A stretch of DNA of 64,000 nt, taken from assembly GCA_944989445.1 (NCBI GenBank), contig CALYLW010000017.1, forward strand, positions 506,001 to 570,000. Direction: 5' to 3'. Each line of letters starts with the position of its first letter. The first letter of the stretch is position 1. The notes beneath the pieces are model-generated. The model was not told the DNA's origin. It searched no databases and saw nothing but the letters and a program-made list of their open reading frames with translations. Source of the stretch: Ampullaceana balthica. Its lineage: Eukaryota > Mollusca > Gastropoda > Lymnaeidae. Of the stretch, positions 35,401-62,017 are shown one piece after another. The position numbers and the translations under genes were made by a program.

Positions 35401-37027
35401 ATATTTGAGTGAGGACATTATGTTGCAAACCAAGAGAGAGAATCAAACACTGCTAATTGAGTTCTCTAATGAGATTTACAACAGGTGTCTTATGTTGTTG
35501 GAGGATTTGTGTGTATCAATGTCAGGAAGGAACCTTGACCAGTTTGGGTTACCAACGCCTCAAAGAAATGAAAACAATCTTCAGAATAGTGAAATTCTAC
35601 GAGAACAAAATTATAACACAAATGAATTGATGGCCTATGTCTCAGAAAATCAACCACGTTTAGTTGAGGATCAAAGAGCTGCCTACATTCACATCTTAGA
35701 ACTGGTTACCTCAAAAAAAGGTGGAATCATATTCCTTGATGCTCCAGGAGGTACAGGTAAAACATTTGTGATCAATTTGCTCTTGGCTACAATCAGACGA
35801 GACAAAGGTATTGCTCTAGCCGTTGCTTCTTCTGGCATAGCATCAACATTGCTTGCAGGGGGTAGAACAGCTCATTCTGCTTTCAAGTTACCTTTGAACA
35901 TGAACCATTCTGAGAATGTAACCTGCAACATATCAAAAGGATCAGGAAAGGCCAAGGTACTAGAACAGTGTTCTCTCATTGTCTGGGATGAGTGTACAAT
36001 GTCACACAAGCGAGCTCTTGAAGCCTTGAACAACACTCTTCAGGATTTAAAAGGAAACACAAAACTAATGGGAGGAACAGTTGTGGTATTAGCTGGAGAT
36101 TTTCGACAAACTTTGCCTGTCATTCCAAGGTCAACACCAAGCGATGAGTTGAATGCCTTCCTCAAAGCTTCAACTCTGTGGAAACAGGTCAAGAAAATGA
36201 CTCTGACCACCAACATGAGAGTCCATTTACATGGAGATAATGCAGCAGGCTACTTCTCACATCAATTGCTTCAACTTGGCGATGGAAAGTGGCAGGTAGA
36301 CCCAGCATCAGGAACAGTTTCTTTCCCATCAAATTTTTGCACTGTAGCAAAGTCACTTGAAGAGTTGAAACTTGCCGTTTTTCCAAACATCCAAGACCAG
36401 TTTAAAAATCCTGAGTGGTTGTGCGAAAGGGCCATTCTTGCTCCAAAGAATTCAAGTGTCAACAGCATCAATTCTCAAATTCACAATTTTCTACCAGGCA
36501 TTTCAAAAAACTACAAATCTATTGATACGGTTACAGATCCGGCCCAAGCTGTTTACTATCCAACAGAATTTTTGAATTCATTAGATCCTCCTGGCATGCC
36601 ATCACATAACTTGGAACTTAAAATCGGAGCTCCTATCATACTTCTGAGAAATTTGGATCCCCCTAAACTATGCAATGGAACACGATTGAGCATCAAGCAT
36701 CTCTTACCTCATGTAATAGAAGCCACAATTTTGACAGGCTGCGCCAAAGGAGAAGATGTCTTCATCCCAAGAATTCCACTCATACCAACAGATATGCCTT
36801 TTGATTTCAAGCGCCTCCAGTTTCCAATCAGGCTTGCATTTGCCATGTCTATCAACAAGGCACAGGGACAGTCTTTAAAAGTGGCAGGCATTGTACTTGA
36901 GGAAGCATGCTTTGCCCACGGACAGCTTTATGTGGCATGTTCTAGAGTTGGGTCACCAACAAATCTTTTCATTTTTGCACCAGACGGAAAAACCAAAAAT
37001 ATAGTCTATCGACAAGCCTTAATATAA
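32465..37027 (+). CDS. Helitron Rep/helicase (replication initiator and PIF1-type helicase)
   Basis: One uninterrupted frame of 1520 codons, within the usual 1400-1800 for animal Helitrons. A basic N-terminus (PPKRK) is followed by four 23-residue repeats (residues 34-125) and a CxxC...CC zinc-like patch (160-177). The Helitron_like_N region lies around 415-480. The Rep nuclease has FITFTCNPLW (524-533), the HUH-type PHAHILIW (592-599) and two catalytic tyrosines in YICKYVNK (736-743). The helicase has Walker A DAPGGTGKT (1092-1100), VWDEC (1173-1177), GDFRQTLPV (1211-1219), NKAQGQ (1464-1469) and YVACSR (1489-1494). In this family the Rep domain nicks and transfers single-stranded ends and the helicase unwinds the element. 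All key residues are present. A second ATG at 32492 (MPPKRK) may be the true start. Confidence 0.96.
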   Translation: MFQSFFREIMPPKRKTQLGRVSKTAKKQALHRENETNEQTQARLAVERERVSIRRANETSEQTQARLDDERERGSIRRANETSEQTQARLDEKRVRSSMRRANATNEQTQIRLADQRNGNLNRRRNEMQQDLKGAAHQYDPDIPYHQHEKVNIGEMNLICKHCSAFKWKDEHPGMCCSNGKVKLETLQHPPEPLDHLLQGVSQTSKRFLANIRKYNSCFQMTSFGASKEIREQGFMPTFKVQGQIYHRAGSLLPAEGEPQFLQIYFMGDQAREVQQRCANFPDLQQNVVLELQELLHANNAYLQIFKTALERMPTDEYKVVIRADKAPRHEHQRRFNVPTFDEVAIVMVGNEFDRRDIVLQKRNNLLQRVAETHRSYDALQYPLMFWQGEDGYSFGIPQTNPDTGNNVLGKKVTAMDFYAYRIMIRSGEDNHLLKFRQLFHQFIVDMYAKIESERLLYIRLNQKKLRVEDYIHLRDAIANDANPNDLGKMVILPATFTGSPRHMHEYTQDAMTYVRNYGRPDLFITFTCNPLWQEIQAHLLPGQSAVDRHDLVARVFKRKLSKLMGVITKSHVYGETRCWMYSIEWQKRGLPHAHILIWLMKKLRPNQIDNVISAEIPNSTQDNFLFEIVVKNMLHGPCGNLNRNSACMVDGKCSKNYPRNLIQETKTGEDGYPVYRRRKPGDGGFTAKIKMKVGSTYQEIEMDNRWVVPYTPILTKMFQAHINVESCQSVKAIKYICKYVNKGSDQAVFGLEGNQENPDEVQKFLMGRYISSNEAVWRILNFQIHERYPTVVHLSVHLENGQRVYFNQENIYHQILEPPRTTLTAFFQLCQQDDFAKTILYCVVPRYYTWNASQKLFKRRKQGADVEYHPGIKSSDALGRVYTVHPSNAECFFLRMLLHVVRGPTSYTDLKTVDGHVCATFREACQMQGLLENDHHWVLTMEEACTSQSPTRLRHLFSILLTTCSVSNPLALWDTFKTYLSEDIMLQTKRENQTLLIEFSNEIYNRCLMLLEDLCVSMSGRNLDQFGLPTPQRNENNLQNSEILREQNYNTNELMAYVSENQPRLVEDQRAAYIHILELVTSKKGGIIFLDAPGGTGKTFVINLLLATIRRDKGIALAVASSGIASTLLAGGRTAHSAFKLPLNMNHSENVTCNISKGSGKAKVLEQCSLIVWDECTMSHKRALEALNNTLQDLKGNTKLMGGTVVVLAGDFRQTLPVIPRSTPSDELNAFLKASTLWKQVKKMTLTTNMRVHLHGDNAAGYFSHQLLQLGDGKWQVDPASGTVSFPSNFCTVAKSLEELKLAVFPNIQDQFKNPEWLCERAILAPKNSSVNSINSQIHNFLPGISKNYKSIDTVTDPAQAVYYPTEFLNSLDPPGMPSHNLELKIGAPIILLRNLDPPKLCNGTRLSIKHLLPHVIEATILTGCAKGEDVFIPRIPLIPTDMPFDFKRLQFPIRLAFAMSINKAQGQSLKVAGIVLEEACFAHGQLYVACSRVGSPTNLFIFAPDGKTKNIVYRQALI

Positions 37028-37144
37028 GCAATATATAAATTACATGTACTTATTTTTAATTACATTTCAATTTATTTTTTAAATTGTTTTTCAATGAATG
37101 AATTGAAATAATTTTTTTTAAAATCTGTTGACTATTATTTTAAT

Positions 37145-37170
37145 CGTGCGACGCCGGGTAACCCGGCTAG
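37145..37170 (+). other. Helitron 3' terminus (hairpin plus CTAG)
   Basis: CGTGCGAC is followed by the palindrome GCCGGGTAACCCGGC, which runs into CTAG at 37167-37170 and is followed by host T. It lies 140 bp after the stop codon of the Rep/helicase gene and fixes the right end of the element. Confidence 0.85.
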
Positions 37171-38685
37171 TACTATATATATATTCAGAAAATAGAAAAT
37201 TATTTGAATACGATTTTAACACCCCATAATTAAGTTGTTTGAAAGCAAATCTTTGGAATGTTTCTGGCTCATAACAATTTTATTAATGTTTGTGTCGACT
37301 GAAAGAGTATTTTTAATTCTTGGAAGTTGATTATCAAACTTAATTAAAATCACGGTTTGAAAAAAAAATGTGGATGAGTTCATTCGCAGTAGTTATTGAG
37401 TGCTCAAAAAGCCAATTTTTTTATTATCCCTAAACCAGCTGCTCATGAATTCTATGTGCTAAACAATTATTTAATTTTGGAATTTACCTTTCGAAAATAT
37501 ATTTCTGATTCAGATATAATTTAATGTCTGTGTTTCAAGTCAGCTTGGGAACTGAACAAAATGAGAGCTCACTACAGGAATATCAGAATCTTTGAATCGA
37601 TATTTTAAATGGCTAAACAGAATTTAAAGATAGTCCGTCCGCCCCTAAAAGTGAAACGGCTTGTTCTTGGAATAAATGGTCTGACAGAAGAAGACCGCAT
37701 ATAGTGCGACCCTGAACATCCCTTGAAGACTCGGAAAACTTGATATTAAACGATGCCGAGATTGTAAGTCTTTTTGGAGGATGGAATACGTTCTTAGAAC
37801 TAGATGCTTGAAGACCACAGGCTGCATCAAAGGCGTTTGAAAATCTCACCCCAGCTATATAAACCATATTATTCTTATGCCTATCAAATAGAATACTCTT
37901 ATATCTCTGTAAGTCACTGTAGAAAAAACTGTCCCATCATATTTTAAAAACCTCATGACCTATGCCTCTATGATTTATTTGTTTTTAAGTGGTATGTGGA
38001 GACAAAATGGAGTCTAATCGTATCTGATAGGGGAAGCACACGTGAAGGTCAATAAATATCGGATTCATGAGTCATTCTTTTAACTTTTTTTATAATTCGT
38101 CTTGTTTGAGAATCCTTCCGACCGAGAGTCCCAAAATATACCTTTAAAGCCCATCACCGATAACATTAAAGAATGACTGTATGACTGCTAACCACACAGA
38201 CTTGGACCTTGAACTGTCTTTCTCCCTCTCTCTTTTTTTTAAAGCAAGGGAAAAACTTAAATACGAAGGTGCTTATAAACAGACACCAGTTGTCAATGGA
38301 CTGACTTCATGCTGGGCTTGTCATTATCCGAAGAGAGATACATCCGTGTGCCGCCTGGCGGATGTAAACCACTAAAAAAAACTAAAAGGTCGGGCACCTG
38401 TTCTCGTGACACTCCATGTAAACATAACGGGCATGTAAGTGTGATAGTACTTCCATTAATGCACAGTACATACAATAGATCGGCGTGTTATCAATGTGTT
38501 GATAGTCCAGCGGGTTAGGATAATGTCCCTGCAGGGTACATTTTATTTACAATGATTTCAAGTAAGTCACAGGCGCAAGACTTGTTTGTTTCGATGCTGT
38601 TGTTAGCAATGTCTGAGTCAGTCTATGTCCTGGAGAGTATCCGTAAATTTGCATGCAAGAACATGTATTTAATTTATATTTATAT
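37171..38685. other. Intergenic, no gene seen
   Basis: Several short overlapping ORFs on both strands, none with a recognisable domain or splice-consistent extension. No TE with paired ends was identified. Confidence 0.4.
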
Positions 38686-39047
38686 TAGGGCTGCGGAAAT
38701 TAACGATTAATTATTAGTTTTGTTTCCAATTTATTAATAATTTATATTTTTTGTTACGTATATACTTTTCCCTCTTATTATTATTTATTTAGACGTGCAT
38801 ACATAAACAAAAAGGCAAAGGGTTTTCTTCCTTATTTCTTGCACAGCAGAACGAATTTGCTGTGTTACGTCACACAATTTGGGAGCCATTGAATTACCGC
38901 GACTTAACCGATTTCGTGAAATAATGAATCGCGACGTAACGGAATCTATATATGCGTTATAAAAATATAATTAATCGATATTAATCTATTAATCAATATT
39001 TTTCCCCAGATTAATCGAACACATTTTTTTTATCAGTACCAGCCCCA
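38686..39047. mobile_element. hAT-like MITE with exact 8-bp target duplication
   Basis: The left end TAGGGCTGCGGAAATTAACG and the inverted right end TGGGGCTGGTACTGATAAAA share the hAT-style start. The 8 bp atttatat occur at both flanks (38678-38685 and 39048-39055). Inside are repeated attaatcgat/attaatc blocks. No ORF. Confidence 0.7.
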
Positions 39048-39427
39048 ATTTATATATATTTTATAATGTAATTTCATGTAATGGAGATTCATTAATTTAT
39101 TCTACCAATATTTTCAATGGAAGTTGTGACTAAGAAATAGGTGAGAAATGTAAAAAAAAATACCAATAATTAAAAAAAAATTATCATTTAAAAACACAAG
39201 ATTAAACCATTTATTTCGGTAGGAAAGTTTTCATTATAACACTTTTTTTTTCTGGTAAAAATGTCCATTAGCCTACCCGTACCAGCAGCACCGTGCATTA
39301 CCGCTGGCGGCCGAGATAGATTTACTTTCCTGGAAATATTTCCTACATGGGAAAAATACGTTTTAAATCAATGTTTATTTTTTTAAAATGTATTAAAAAC
39401 CAGCACTTGTTTGATTTTATTAATTAT

Positions 39428-39874
39428 GGTATATACTCGCATATAAGCCGAATTTAGAACTATAAAATACAATACTGAAATCAGGGGGTCGGCTTATATG
39501 CGCATAAAACAAAATGGACACAAAGACAGACACTAATTTAGTTGCCAATTTTCCAGCCACACATTTTCATTCGTTAATCATCAGTTGTGAACAGTTTATG
39601 AGCGGAGGTTCAGATATTATTATATCAAACAACGTGGAAAGAGCAGAACACGTTTTTGTGTCATTCCACAAGGTAAACAAACTGGTATGTAACATAAAAG
39701 TAAGCATTTTACATCTTTACAGTAAAACAATTCTATGAATCAAAAATATGAAGTAAAATTAGACAATTGTATGTTCGGCTTATATGCGGGTTTTTGCAAA
39801 AACTGGCCATTTTAAAGCAGTTTTAGGGGATCGGCTTATATTCAATGTTATAGGCCTATATGCGAGTATATGCG
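39428..39874. mobile_element. Short TIR element with ATATACTCGCATATAAGCC ends
   Basis: Left GGTATATACTCGCATATAAG; inverted right CCGCATATACTCGCATATAG. Internal ggtcggcttatatgcg and atcggcttatattc are inverted subterminal copies. It is related at the ends to the 14210-16730 element. The 74-codon frame inside is not recognisable. Confidence 0.6.
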
Positions 39875-41212
39875 GCTAGTCGCTGTAAGCAAATACCTGT
39901 AAAATAAACTAACTTCGCAAAAATACTTAGCACTTTAGACTCTAGTATACTGATTTCCGAGCATTTTATAAAACTCTGTCACATGGAAAGGAAGCTAACC
40001 AGGGTAAACTTTTGGAGGGAAGGAAACAGTTTTTTAACTTAATTTTCGAGTGTGATGTATAAATGATCAACCATTTTAATGTCACCATTTAAAGTAAAAA
40101 ATTATATATACAAGTATATATATATTTTAAAGATCGATTCATCCATTTGGTGAACAATAATTTCTTCCCAGCCCTATTTGAGGTTACCTCTTTATGAGTA
40201 GGATGGGAATGCTGTGCTCTCATTATTCCCGAGATCTTCAAAACTACTCAACCCTATATTTGCAGTTTTGTCGCCTGTCTTCATAATCAATGCTGTATGG
40301 CATGTAAATGTGCATATTTTCGTCTTAATTTTTTCCCCAAACGAACCCGTTGCTACAAGTTGTTAGAAACTTTGCTTGTAAATATTTTGAGACCCATAAA
40401 GTGTGTCGTGTTTTTCCCCTACACCGATACATCTAACTTTGCTGAACTTGCACACTATGACTGTTGTATCATCTAGTTATTTACAACTAGGCATGAGCAG
40501 TGGAAGCAAAAAAATAGATAGTGGGTAACCTCCCAGTTAACCTTACGATCTTTTTATATATTTTTTTAATTTCTAAATCAACGGATGAAACCGTTTTTAA
40601 AGCGATTTGAATATATTTGAATGAACTTAAAGTTGTTACGGGATGAGGAATACGTTTGCCCCCATCCCCGCCCGCAGGAAAATAGAAATCCCCAATAGCT
40701 AAGCGTCCCGTGAATTTGGTGTTTGTCCATGAACGCTGGGCATTAAGTTTTCTATGACTTTGGTGCACAAGGCGTTGACCCAGTGATCAGCTTGTTAAAC
40801 CAATGTTTTTATCAATGTACGTGTACTATGGTATGGTAAACAACCAACAGCAGTTGTAACGACAGCTGATGGTTTCGCACGCAATTTAACTTAAAAGCAC
40901 TGTCAGCAAGTCTTACAGCAAATGGTGTGCTTTGCCTGCCCCCTTTTAAACTCACGTGGATGTTGTTCCCCACCCGCCCCCCTTCTTTTTAACGCGGCAC
41001 GCGATGTCTGAGGGACGCTTCGTTTTGAATATGGTTAATGGTATATTGATGTTTCTCGTTGATGTTAAGTGATGGGTGCAGTGGCGGATAAAGGGCGGTG
41101 ATACGTGGGTTGAAGGTTTCAAGGAATTTTCGGATACGCCTTGTTCCTCCCTGCTTAGGTCCGTAGAGTTTTTACCTTTGCGCGTCTGCTGAGGATGGCT
41201 GTCACTCCGGTC
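39875..41212. other. Intergenic, no gene seen
   Basis: No recognised coding or mobile feature with paired ends. Minus-strand ORFs at 40487-40768 and 40952-41299 are unrecognised, and the latter runs into a MITE. Confidence 0.4.
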
Positions 41213-41410
41213 CAATATTCCCTCTAAGTTTCGTGGGACCGTGTGCAAATAAAAAAAATATCGTGTGCAAAGTTGTACAGCATACATTTTTGTGTGCAAT
41301 ATTGGTAATATTTAACAAAATTTGCTGCGTGGTAATTCTAAACTGCTGCGCGGCGTCGGTCAGACATCTGCCAGACATCTGCGCAGTCGCGCAGCTTAAA
41401 GGGACCATTG
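41213..41410. mobile_element. hAT-like MITE, 198 bp
   Basis: The left end CAATATTCCCTCTAAG and inverted right end CAATGGTCCCTTTAAG match at 13 of 16 positions. Flanking 8-mers ctccggtc (41205-41212) and ctccggcc (41411-41418) match at 7 of 8. Inside, gtgtgcaaa-type words recur and cagacatctgc is tandemly doubled. Confidence 0.65.
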
Positions 41411-42630
41411 CTCCGGCCCCAGTTAAAGTGATACGCCTGTACTAGGTGGCAGCAACTTCCTACAGGGCATGGCCTTATGTTCCGCCTGTGGTTATTTCTC
41501 ACGCACATGTTGTCCCCGAATGTATAGATGTAAGTCGCTGTATGAATAATTGTCGCATTCCCTCTAATCTTCTATAAGATTATAAGTGTTAAGTAACATA
41601 ATGATGGGCCGTATGGTTGGTGTCGGGGTCACGGAGTTAATATTTCCACCGATCGAGAGCAGGACTTTGGAAATATTTTAGGCAGTGAGAAAATGTATTT
41701 ATTTTAAAAAAGTCGATGGAATAGTCTGCCGACTCCTGCCTGATCCACAGGCGAACAATACGCCTGCATAACAGTGAGCAACCAAACGTGGATCGTATGT
41801 CAACAACCTTATAATAGCTATCCTACAACTACAAATAGGCCAGGAAAGTAACATCGGCCTTGCCAAGCAGACCGTCATCTAATCTGCTAGCTACGTTAGG
41901 AGTGAAGGTTATTGTCAGGTCATATTTTCAAGTGAGGCCACGATATTAGTATTTATGACATGGACATGGGGTGGCTTTCTTATAGATCGCATTTTGTAGC
42001 GAGGTCAGTTCAAAAACGTTTCAGCGATATAATTTATTTATAGATCACAAAAATGCCCTACATAATCTGTCTTGCACGCTTCAGTAGATCGCAAGAATCA
42101 GTGCATGGCGAACTCAGAGTTGAGATTTGAACAGACAGGGGGGGTGGGTGACTTTCCCCTAAATATAAAACCCTCACTGCTCGTGGTTTGCAGCCAGTAG
42201 CGTTGTTACCTGAATTCGGTTCAGTAGCTTGTAATAAGATAACACTCCGCCATAACGCGGTTGTAATATTGTCATTATTTTAAACATTGGTCATCTTATA
42301 GATAGGCTGGTTGGTCTGAGACTAGTGACATGACAACGCACGCCTTAAAGGTTGGTTTACACTTTACTGTCATCCAAAAAATGCTTTTTTTTATTTAGAA
42401 AAGCCACAACGCTTCTTACAATATATGAACATGGCCTGATTGAAGTTTCGACTTGCTCACATCTTATGCCCTTGTGATGTGGTCACTCACTTTGAAGGGA
42501 CATCTTCTGCCTGCACACAGTGGCTATCGCCGGGGTTACCTCTCTCGACTCCGGTCGTCAATTTAAACGGTTCACCTTAAACACGCTGGTCGACGCTGTG
42601 TCCATAACACCCGGTATGAAGTATAACGAC

Positions 42631-42956
42631 TTTTTAAATCCCTTATATTAACTTCACCGCCGTCTCATTCGTCGTTCGTTCGTCAGAAAAACAAAAGTCG
42701 AAAATTACCCACTTCCAGTGAAGCCATCGAGCTGAAATTCGGCACACGGACCCGTCTCACCTAACAATGCATTGTATCAAATTTTCAGATCGATCGAACG
42801 TACCGTAATTAAATTAATGCATTTTAATTTATCTATATAAATCACTATTTAGAATGTTTAGTCGTCGTCTGCTAGAGTTTTGACCTAGTTTTAAAGCCAA
42901 GGGAGATAATTTCGAATATAAGGGATTTATAGTCAAAAACTTTGTTTTTACGGGGA
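42631..42956 (+). repeat. Four-copy repeat family, copy a
   Basis: Starts tttttaaatcccttatatta, ends atataagggatttatagtca then aaaactttgtttttacgg, so AAATCCCTTATAT is inverted at the two ends. The conserved core includes cccacttccagtgaagccat, gagctgaaatt and gatcgatcgaacgtaccgta. No ORF. This copy lies upstream of pyruvate carboxylase; three others lie in its introns in the same orientation. Confidence 0.8.
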
Positions 42957-43410
42957 TGTTTTATTTCTCATCCATTTCTTGGATACGTGTGGTATCATCG
43001 TGGGGTGATCGTTAAATGACATTGTTCAACTCTCCCGAGGCGTCCCGTGTAGGCGACACCTTGCATGTTACACCAAGAGTTGTCCTCATGTAATGTGCCC
43101 GCATAACGTGGCCATAAATTTCAACAAGATATTTGGAGCAGATGGGGAAAGAAGACAGTAACATCGTATCTGTGCCGCTGAATATCTCTTGTACCAGAGG
43201 TCACCAAACGTGTCAATGACACATTTAGGCCCCCCCCCATACATTCGATGCAGACGTTTCATTCATTCGTCACACATGCACCATGTTTATGTATGTGTTT
43301 TTCGGGGTTTTCTTTTAGCCATGAACTTGAACGGTGTCAATATATCATTTATAAGGTGATATCCAGCGACATATTTACGGTGGGGGGGGGGACAGCACAT
43401 ATATTTACCT

Positions 43411-43780
43411 AAAACACGACTACCAACCTGAAGCACGTCTCCTAAACTACAACACGTCTCCCAACCTACAACACGTCTCCGAACCTGCAACACGTCTCCC
43501 AACCTACAACACGTCTCTCAACCTACAACACGTCTCTCAACCTACAACACGTCTCTCAACCTACAACACGTCTCTCAACCTACAACACGTCTCCCAACCT
43601 ACAACACATCTCCCAACCTACAACACATCTCCCAACCTACAACACGTCTCCCAACCTGCAACACGTCTCCCAACCTACAACACGTCTCCCAACCTACAGC
43701 ACGTCTCCCAACCTACAACACGTCTCCCAACCTACAACACGTCTCCCAACCTACAACACGTCTCCCAACCTACAACACAT
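43411..43780. repeat. 19-bp G/C-richer minisatellite, about 19 copies
   Basis: Unit cccaacctacaacacgtct with scattered changes (cacatc, ctgcaac, tctca). A poly-G run precedes it. Unrelated in sequence to the 19-bp array at 10519, though of the same period. Confidence 0.95.
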
Positions 43781-44880
43781 TAAAATTCATCCCCCACCTT
43801 ACAATGCATTATTCTGCCCTGCAACCATCTCCCACCTTAATAAACAACATACACCACATCTCCCAGCATTTAGCTTAAATCCCAACTTCAGAGAAATATC
43901 CCAGACTACTACAAATGACAGTTTAATGCAGGTCAGATGTCCCGTACTTTCTTTGTCAATTTTTCAAAAAATCTTTTGATGACAATTTTATTAAATTGCC
44001 TTGATACTCCTATCCCATCTACTTACAGTAAATGGAGAAAAAAAAGACTGAACTAAGGGCCCACATTTTAAACAATAGGCTGTAGAAGTGTCCAGTTTTG
44101 GTGTAGGTGCTACTACCAGGCCGTCCACCCAATCAATCTCACCAGTATCTGTGTTGTAGTTTCTTAGTTTACCAAAATTAAGAATAAAGTCGATTATACA
44201 ATGTACACACTTTTGTAAAGGAGGAGCTTAACAGTGTAATCAGTAGAAAATCTCGTTTAAGCTAATACTGGTGACATTAAAAATAAGTTGACATAAAACC
44301 GCTACTTAGTTATTTATTCATATAAACTCCTCTAATTGTGCATTTAAACCTTTTCCTGATATTATACATAATGTTGCATAAGAGAGTATTTATTAAAAAA
44401 AAGGTATTTTGTAAAAAATTTAAAAAGTCTGAAGTATGCTGCAAATTAATGTATGAAGTCAGATCTACCAGTGACTAATTTGCCATGACATTTTGTCACC
44501 AATTAGTTGTCCCCAACAAAGGGGTCAGTGATCATAGGGCACCCATCAGTATAGTCCCTAAAAAAGGACTCCTGACAATAGGGCCTTAGCCAACTGCTCC
44601 ATTTAGTTCCCGAGTGAAAGGGATAGGTTGCAAAAAGTTTAGCTAAAAACTGTTGAGTTTATTGTTGAATTATATAATTGGCATGAGTTTTTTTAAAGAA
44701 GAAATGATTTTTCAAATTGTACTGGATTTGATGTTTTTCAAAAGCTTACATGAAGTATGTCACACTCTTTGTTCGAGTAAAAAAAAAGTGTGACATTTTT
44801 TTTATAAAGGCTTGATTGCCGTTGCTGATTGAAAAAAAGAAGCTTTTTTGTTATGGGTCCAATGATCGGTGGACTGCTAA

Positions 44881-45024
44881 GGGGCTGTCTATAAAGTACG
44901 CCACACTATTTTTGACAATTTTTACCCCCCCCTCCCCCCTATCACAAACTGTCACAAATCTCTGCGCCCCCCCTCCCCCTAAAGTAAGTCACACTTTCCA
45001 CTTTCGAACTTTATGAACAGGCCC
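44881..45024. mobile_element. Harbinger-like MITE, short copy
   Basis: Left GGGGCTGTCTATAAAGTACG and inverted right GGGCCTGTTCATAAAGTTCG. TAA flanks both sides (44878-44880, 45025-45027). The CTGTCACAAA core and poly-C tracts match the copy at 24223. Confidence 0.7.
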
Positions 45025-45670
45025 TAACTAGGCCTCAAGGGGCCTGTCATTGACATGTTCCACCATCAATAAAGAATTAGAAGACTGACATATTATTACA
45101 GTCTTTCATAACATGCTGGATTACCATCAAAATATTGCAAAATAAATAAACAAAATTAAGCATATTTATGTTAATATTTAAAACATCAAAACAGGCAAAC
45201 CACCTTTAAAAAAAAAGAGATCATCACATAGTCAAACTATTGTCTAGACTATCAGAGGTGAACAACATCCAAAGGATGTAAAATCTCTGTACTATTTAAG
45301 TTTAAATGTTTTTTGTTTTGTTTTTTGAAAAACATAACAAAACAATTAATGTTTAATTAAATTCAGCTGTCTAGAATTTGTTCATGTTTGATATTCAAAA
45401 GTTCAGTTGAATAGTCCTCTATGTAATATTGAAAAAAAACCTTAACAATTAAAATATAATTATTGATGTTATGCATTATTTGAATTTTCATACAAATTTG
45501 TATGCATATGTGAATATATAAGTTAAGTAAAATCCATGTTAATTCTACATTTTTAATTGTTCTTATTTTGAAGCAAACTCAAAAGGAATCAACTAAACAG
45601 ACAAGTCTGTGATCACAGCTGTTACAGCTGTGTTTGGCGTATCTTACACCAGAGTTAGCCACATCTAGAA

Positions 45671-61088
<15,418 letters not shown>

Positions 61089-61107
61089 GTAAATAAAACC
61101 TCTGGCA

Positions 61108-61272
61108 GGCTCCTGTCTGGGATTAAAATTTAACATGCACCTCATTGCTGTACAAGTGCTCCTGCCTGGGATTAAATTTTAACATGCACCTCATTGCTGT
61201 ACAAGTGCTGATTAGAGCAATAAATTTGCCTGAGATTAAAATTTAACATGCACCGCATTGCTGTACAAGTAG
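61108..61272. repeat. Triplicated segment of about 48 bp
   Basis: Three copies of tgggattaaaatttaacatg followed by cacctcattgctgtacaagt, the third separated by a short unrelated piece. It lies directly after PC exon 13. Confidence 0.85.
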
Positions 61273-61399
61273 TTTTGACATTAATTAAGAAGGGTTACAT
61301 CCGAGTGGACTTGATTATATCTCAAGCTCCCTGCTTGTTCGGACGTTCTCCCCGTTCTCCCTACATTACTGGAGGCTTCTGAAGATCAACAGAAAAACT

Positions 61400-62008
61400 T
61401 TTTTCACATCCTGAAAGAAGGTCTCGGGTACAAAAAAATCAGCCAGGTGAATCCCCTGTCTTCTGACGGACGAGAAGAATGCAGTGCGTGCCACGTGATG
61501 CGCTGAATTTTGCAATTGTTTCAAACATGGCAAGGCTCCTTCCTACTAGCTTCTGACCACTGGAGATAAAGCCTGGTTCTTCAACCCTGAAAGAAAGAAA
61601 TGGTCCATGAAAGGAGTGCCTGGTGAGGTGATGGCCTGGTGCATCAGATCAGTGAAGAAGACCATGTTCGCCATGTTCTTCAGCCAAAAAAAGGCATGAT
61701 TACTCCATCCCTCTGAAACCAAAGGAGACAGTGACAGCAGACTGGTATCGTGAGAAGTGCCTGTCAGAACTCCCCAGCCCACAAGGCAAAGATCACCGTA
61801 TGTTGCCTGGAGTAATCGGGCTTGACTGTCTTCACCCCACTACCCTAATCCCCAGATATTGCCCCTCTGTGACTTTTAGCCCTTTCCAAAGCTGAAGGAG
61901 CCCTTGAGAGGCCACCACTTCAAAACAAGGAATCTGCTTGTTGCTGCTGTTGTGGGGGGAGCTTCAGAGTTTCACAACTGAGGATTTCAAGGCCTGTTTC
62001 AACACATG
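61400..62008 (+). pseudogene. Mariner-type transposase remnant
   Basis: Frames in series resemble a Tc1/mariner transposase: LKEGLGYKKIS, then GDKAWFFNPERKKWSMKG and MFAMFFSQKK, then (shifted) KPKETVTADWYREKCLSEL, then CDF and PFPKLKEPLRGHHFKTRN with the tail EDFKACF-like. Several stops and frameshifts interrupt it, and the DNA-binding N-terminus and TIRs are not visible. Inactive. It lies in the PC intron after exon 13. Confidence 0.7.
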
Positions 62009-62017
62009 GATCTAAAG

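Noticed and set aside
33113..36891. Short ORFs overlapping the Helitron Rep/helicase on both strands
   Set aside because: All lie in other frames of one long, motif-rich reading frame and have no recognisable content.
40952..41408. Two overlapping minus-strand ORFs (115 and 68 codons)
   Set aside because: They run through a 198-bp hAT-like MITE with an 8-bp target duplication, so the reading frames are incidental.
43287..43502. 71-codon ORF across the second 19-bp array
   Set aside because: The repetitive protein comes only from the minisatellite; there is no start context or flanking coding signal.
61546..61782. 78-codon minus-strand ORF
   Set aside because: Antisense to the decayed mariner transposase, which is readable on the plus strand.
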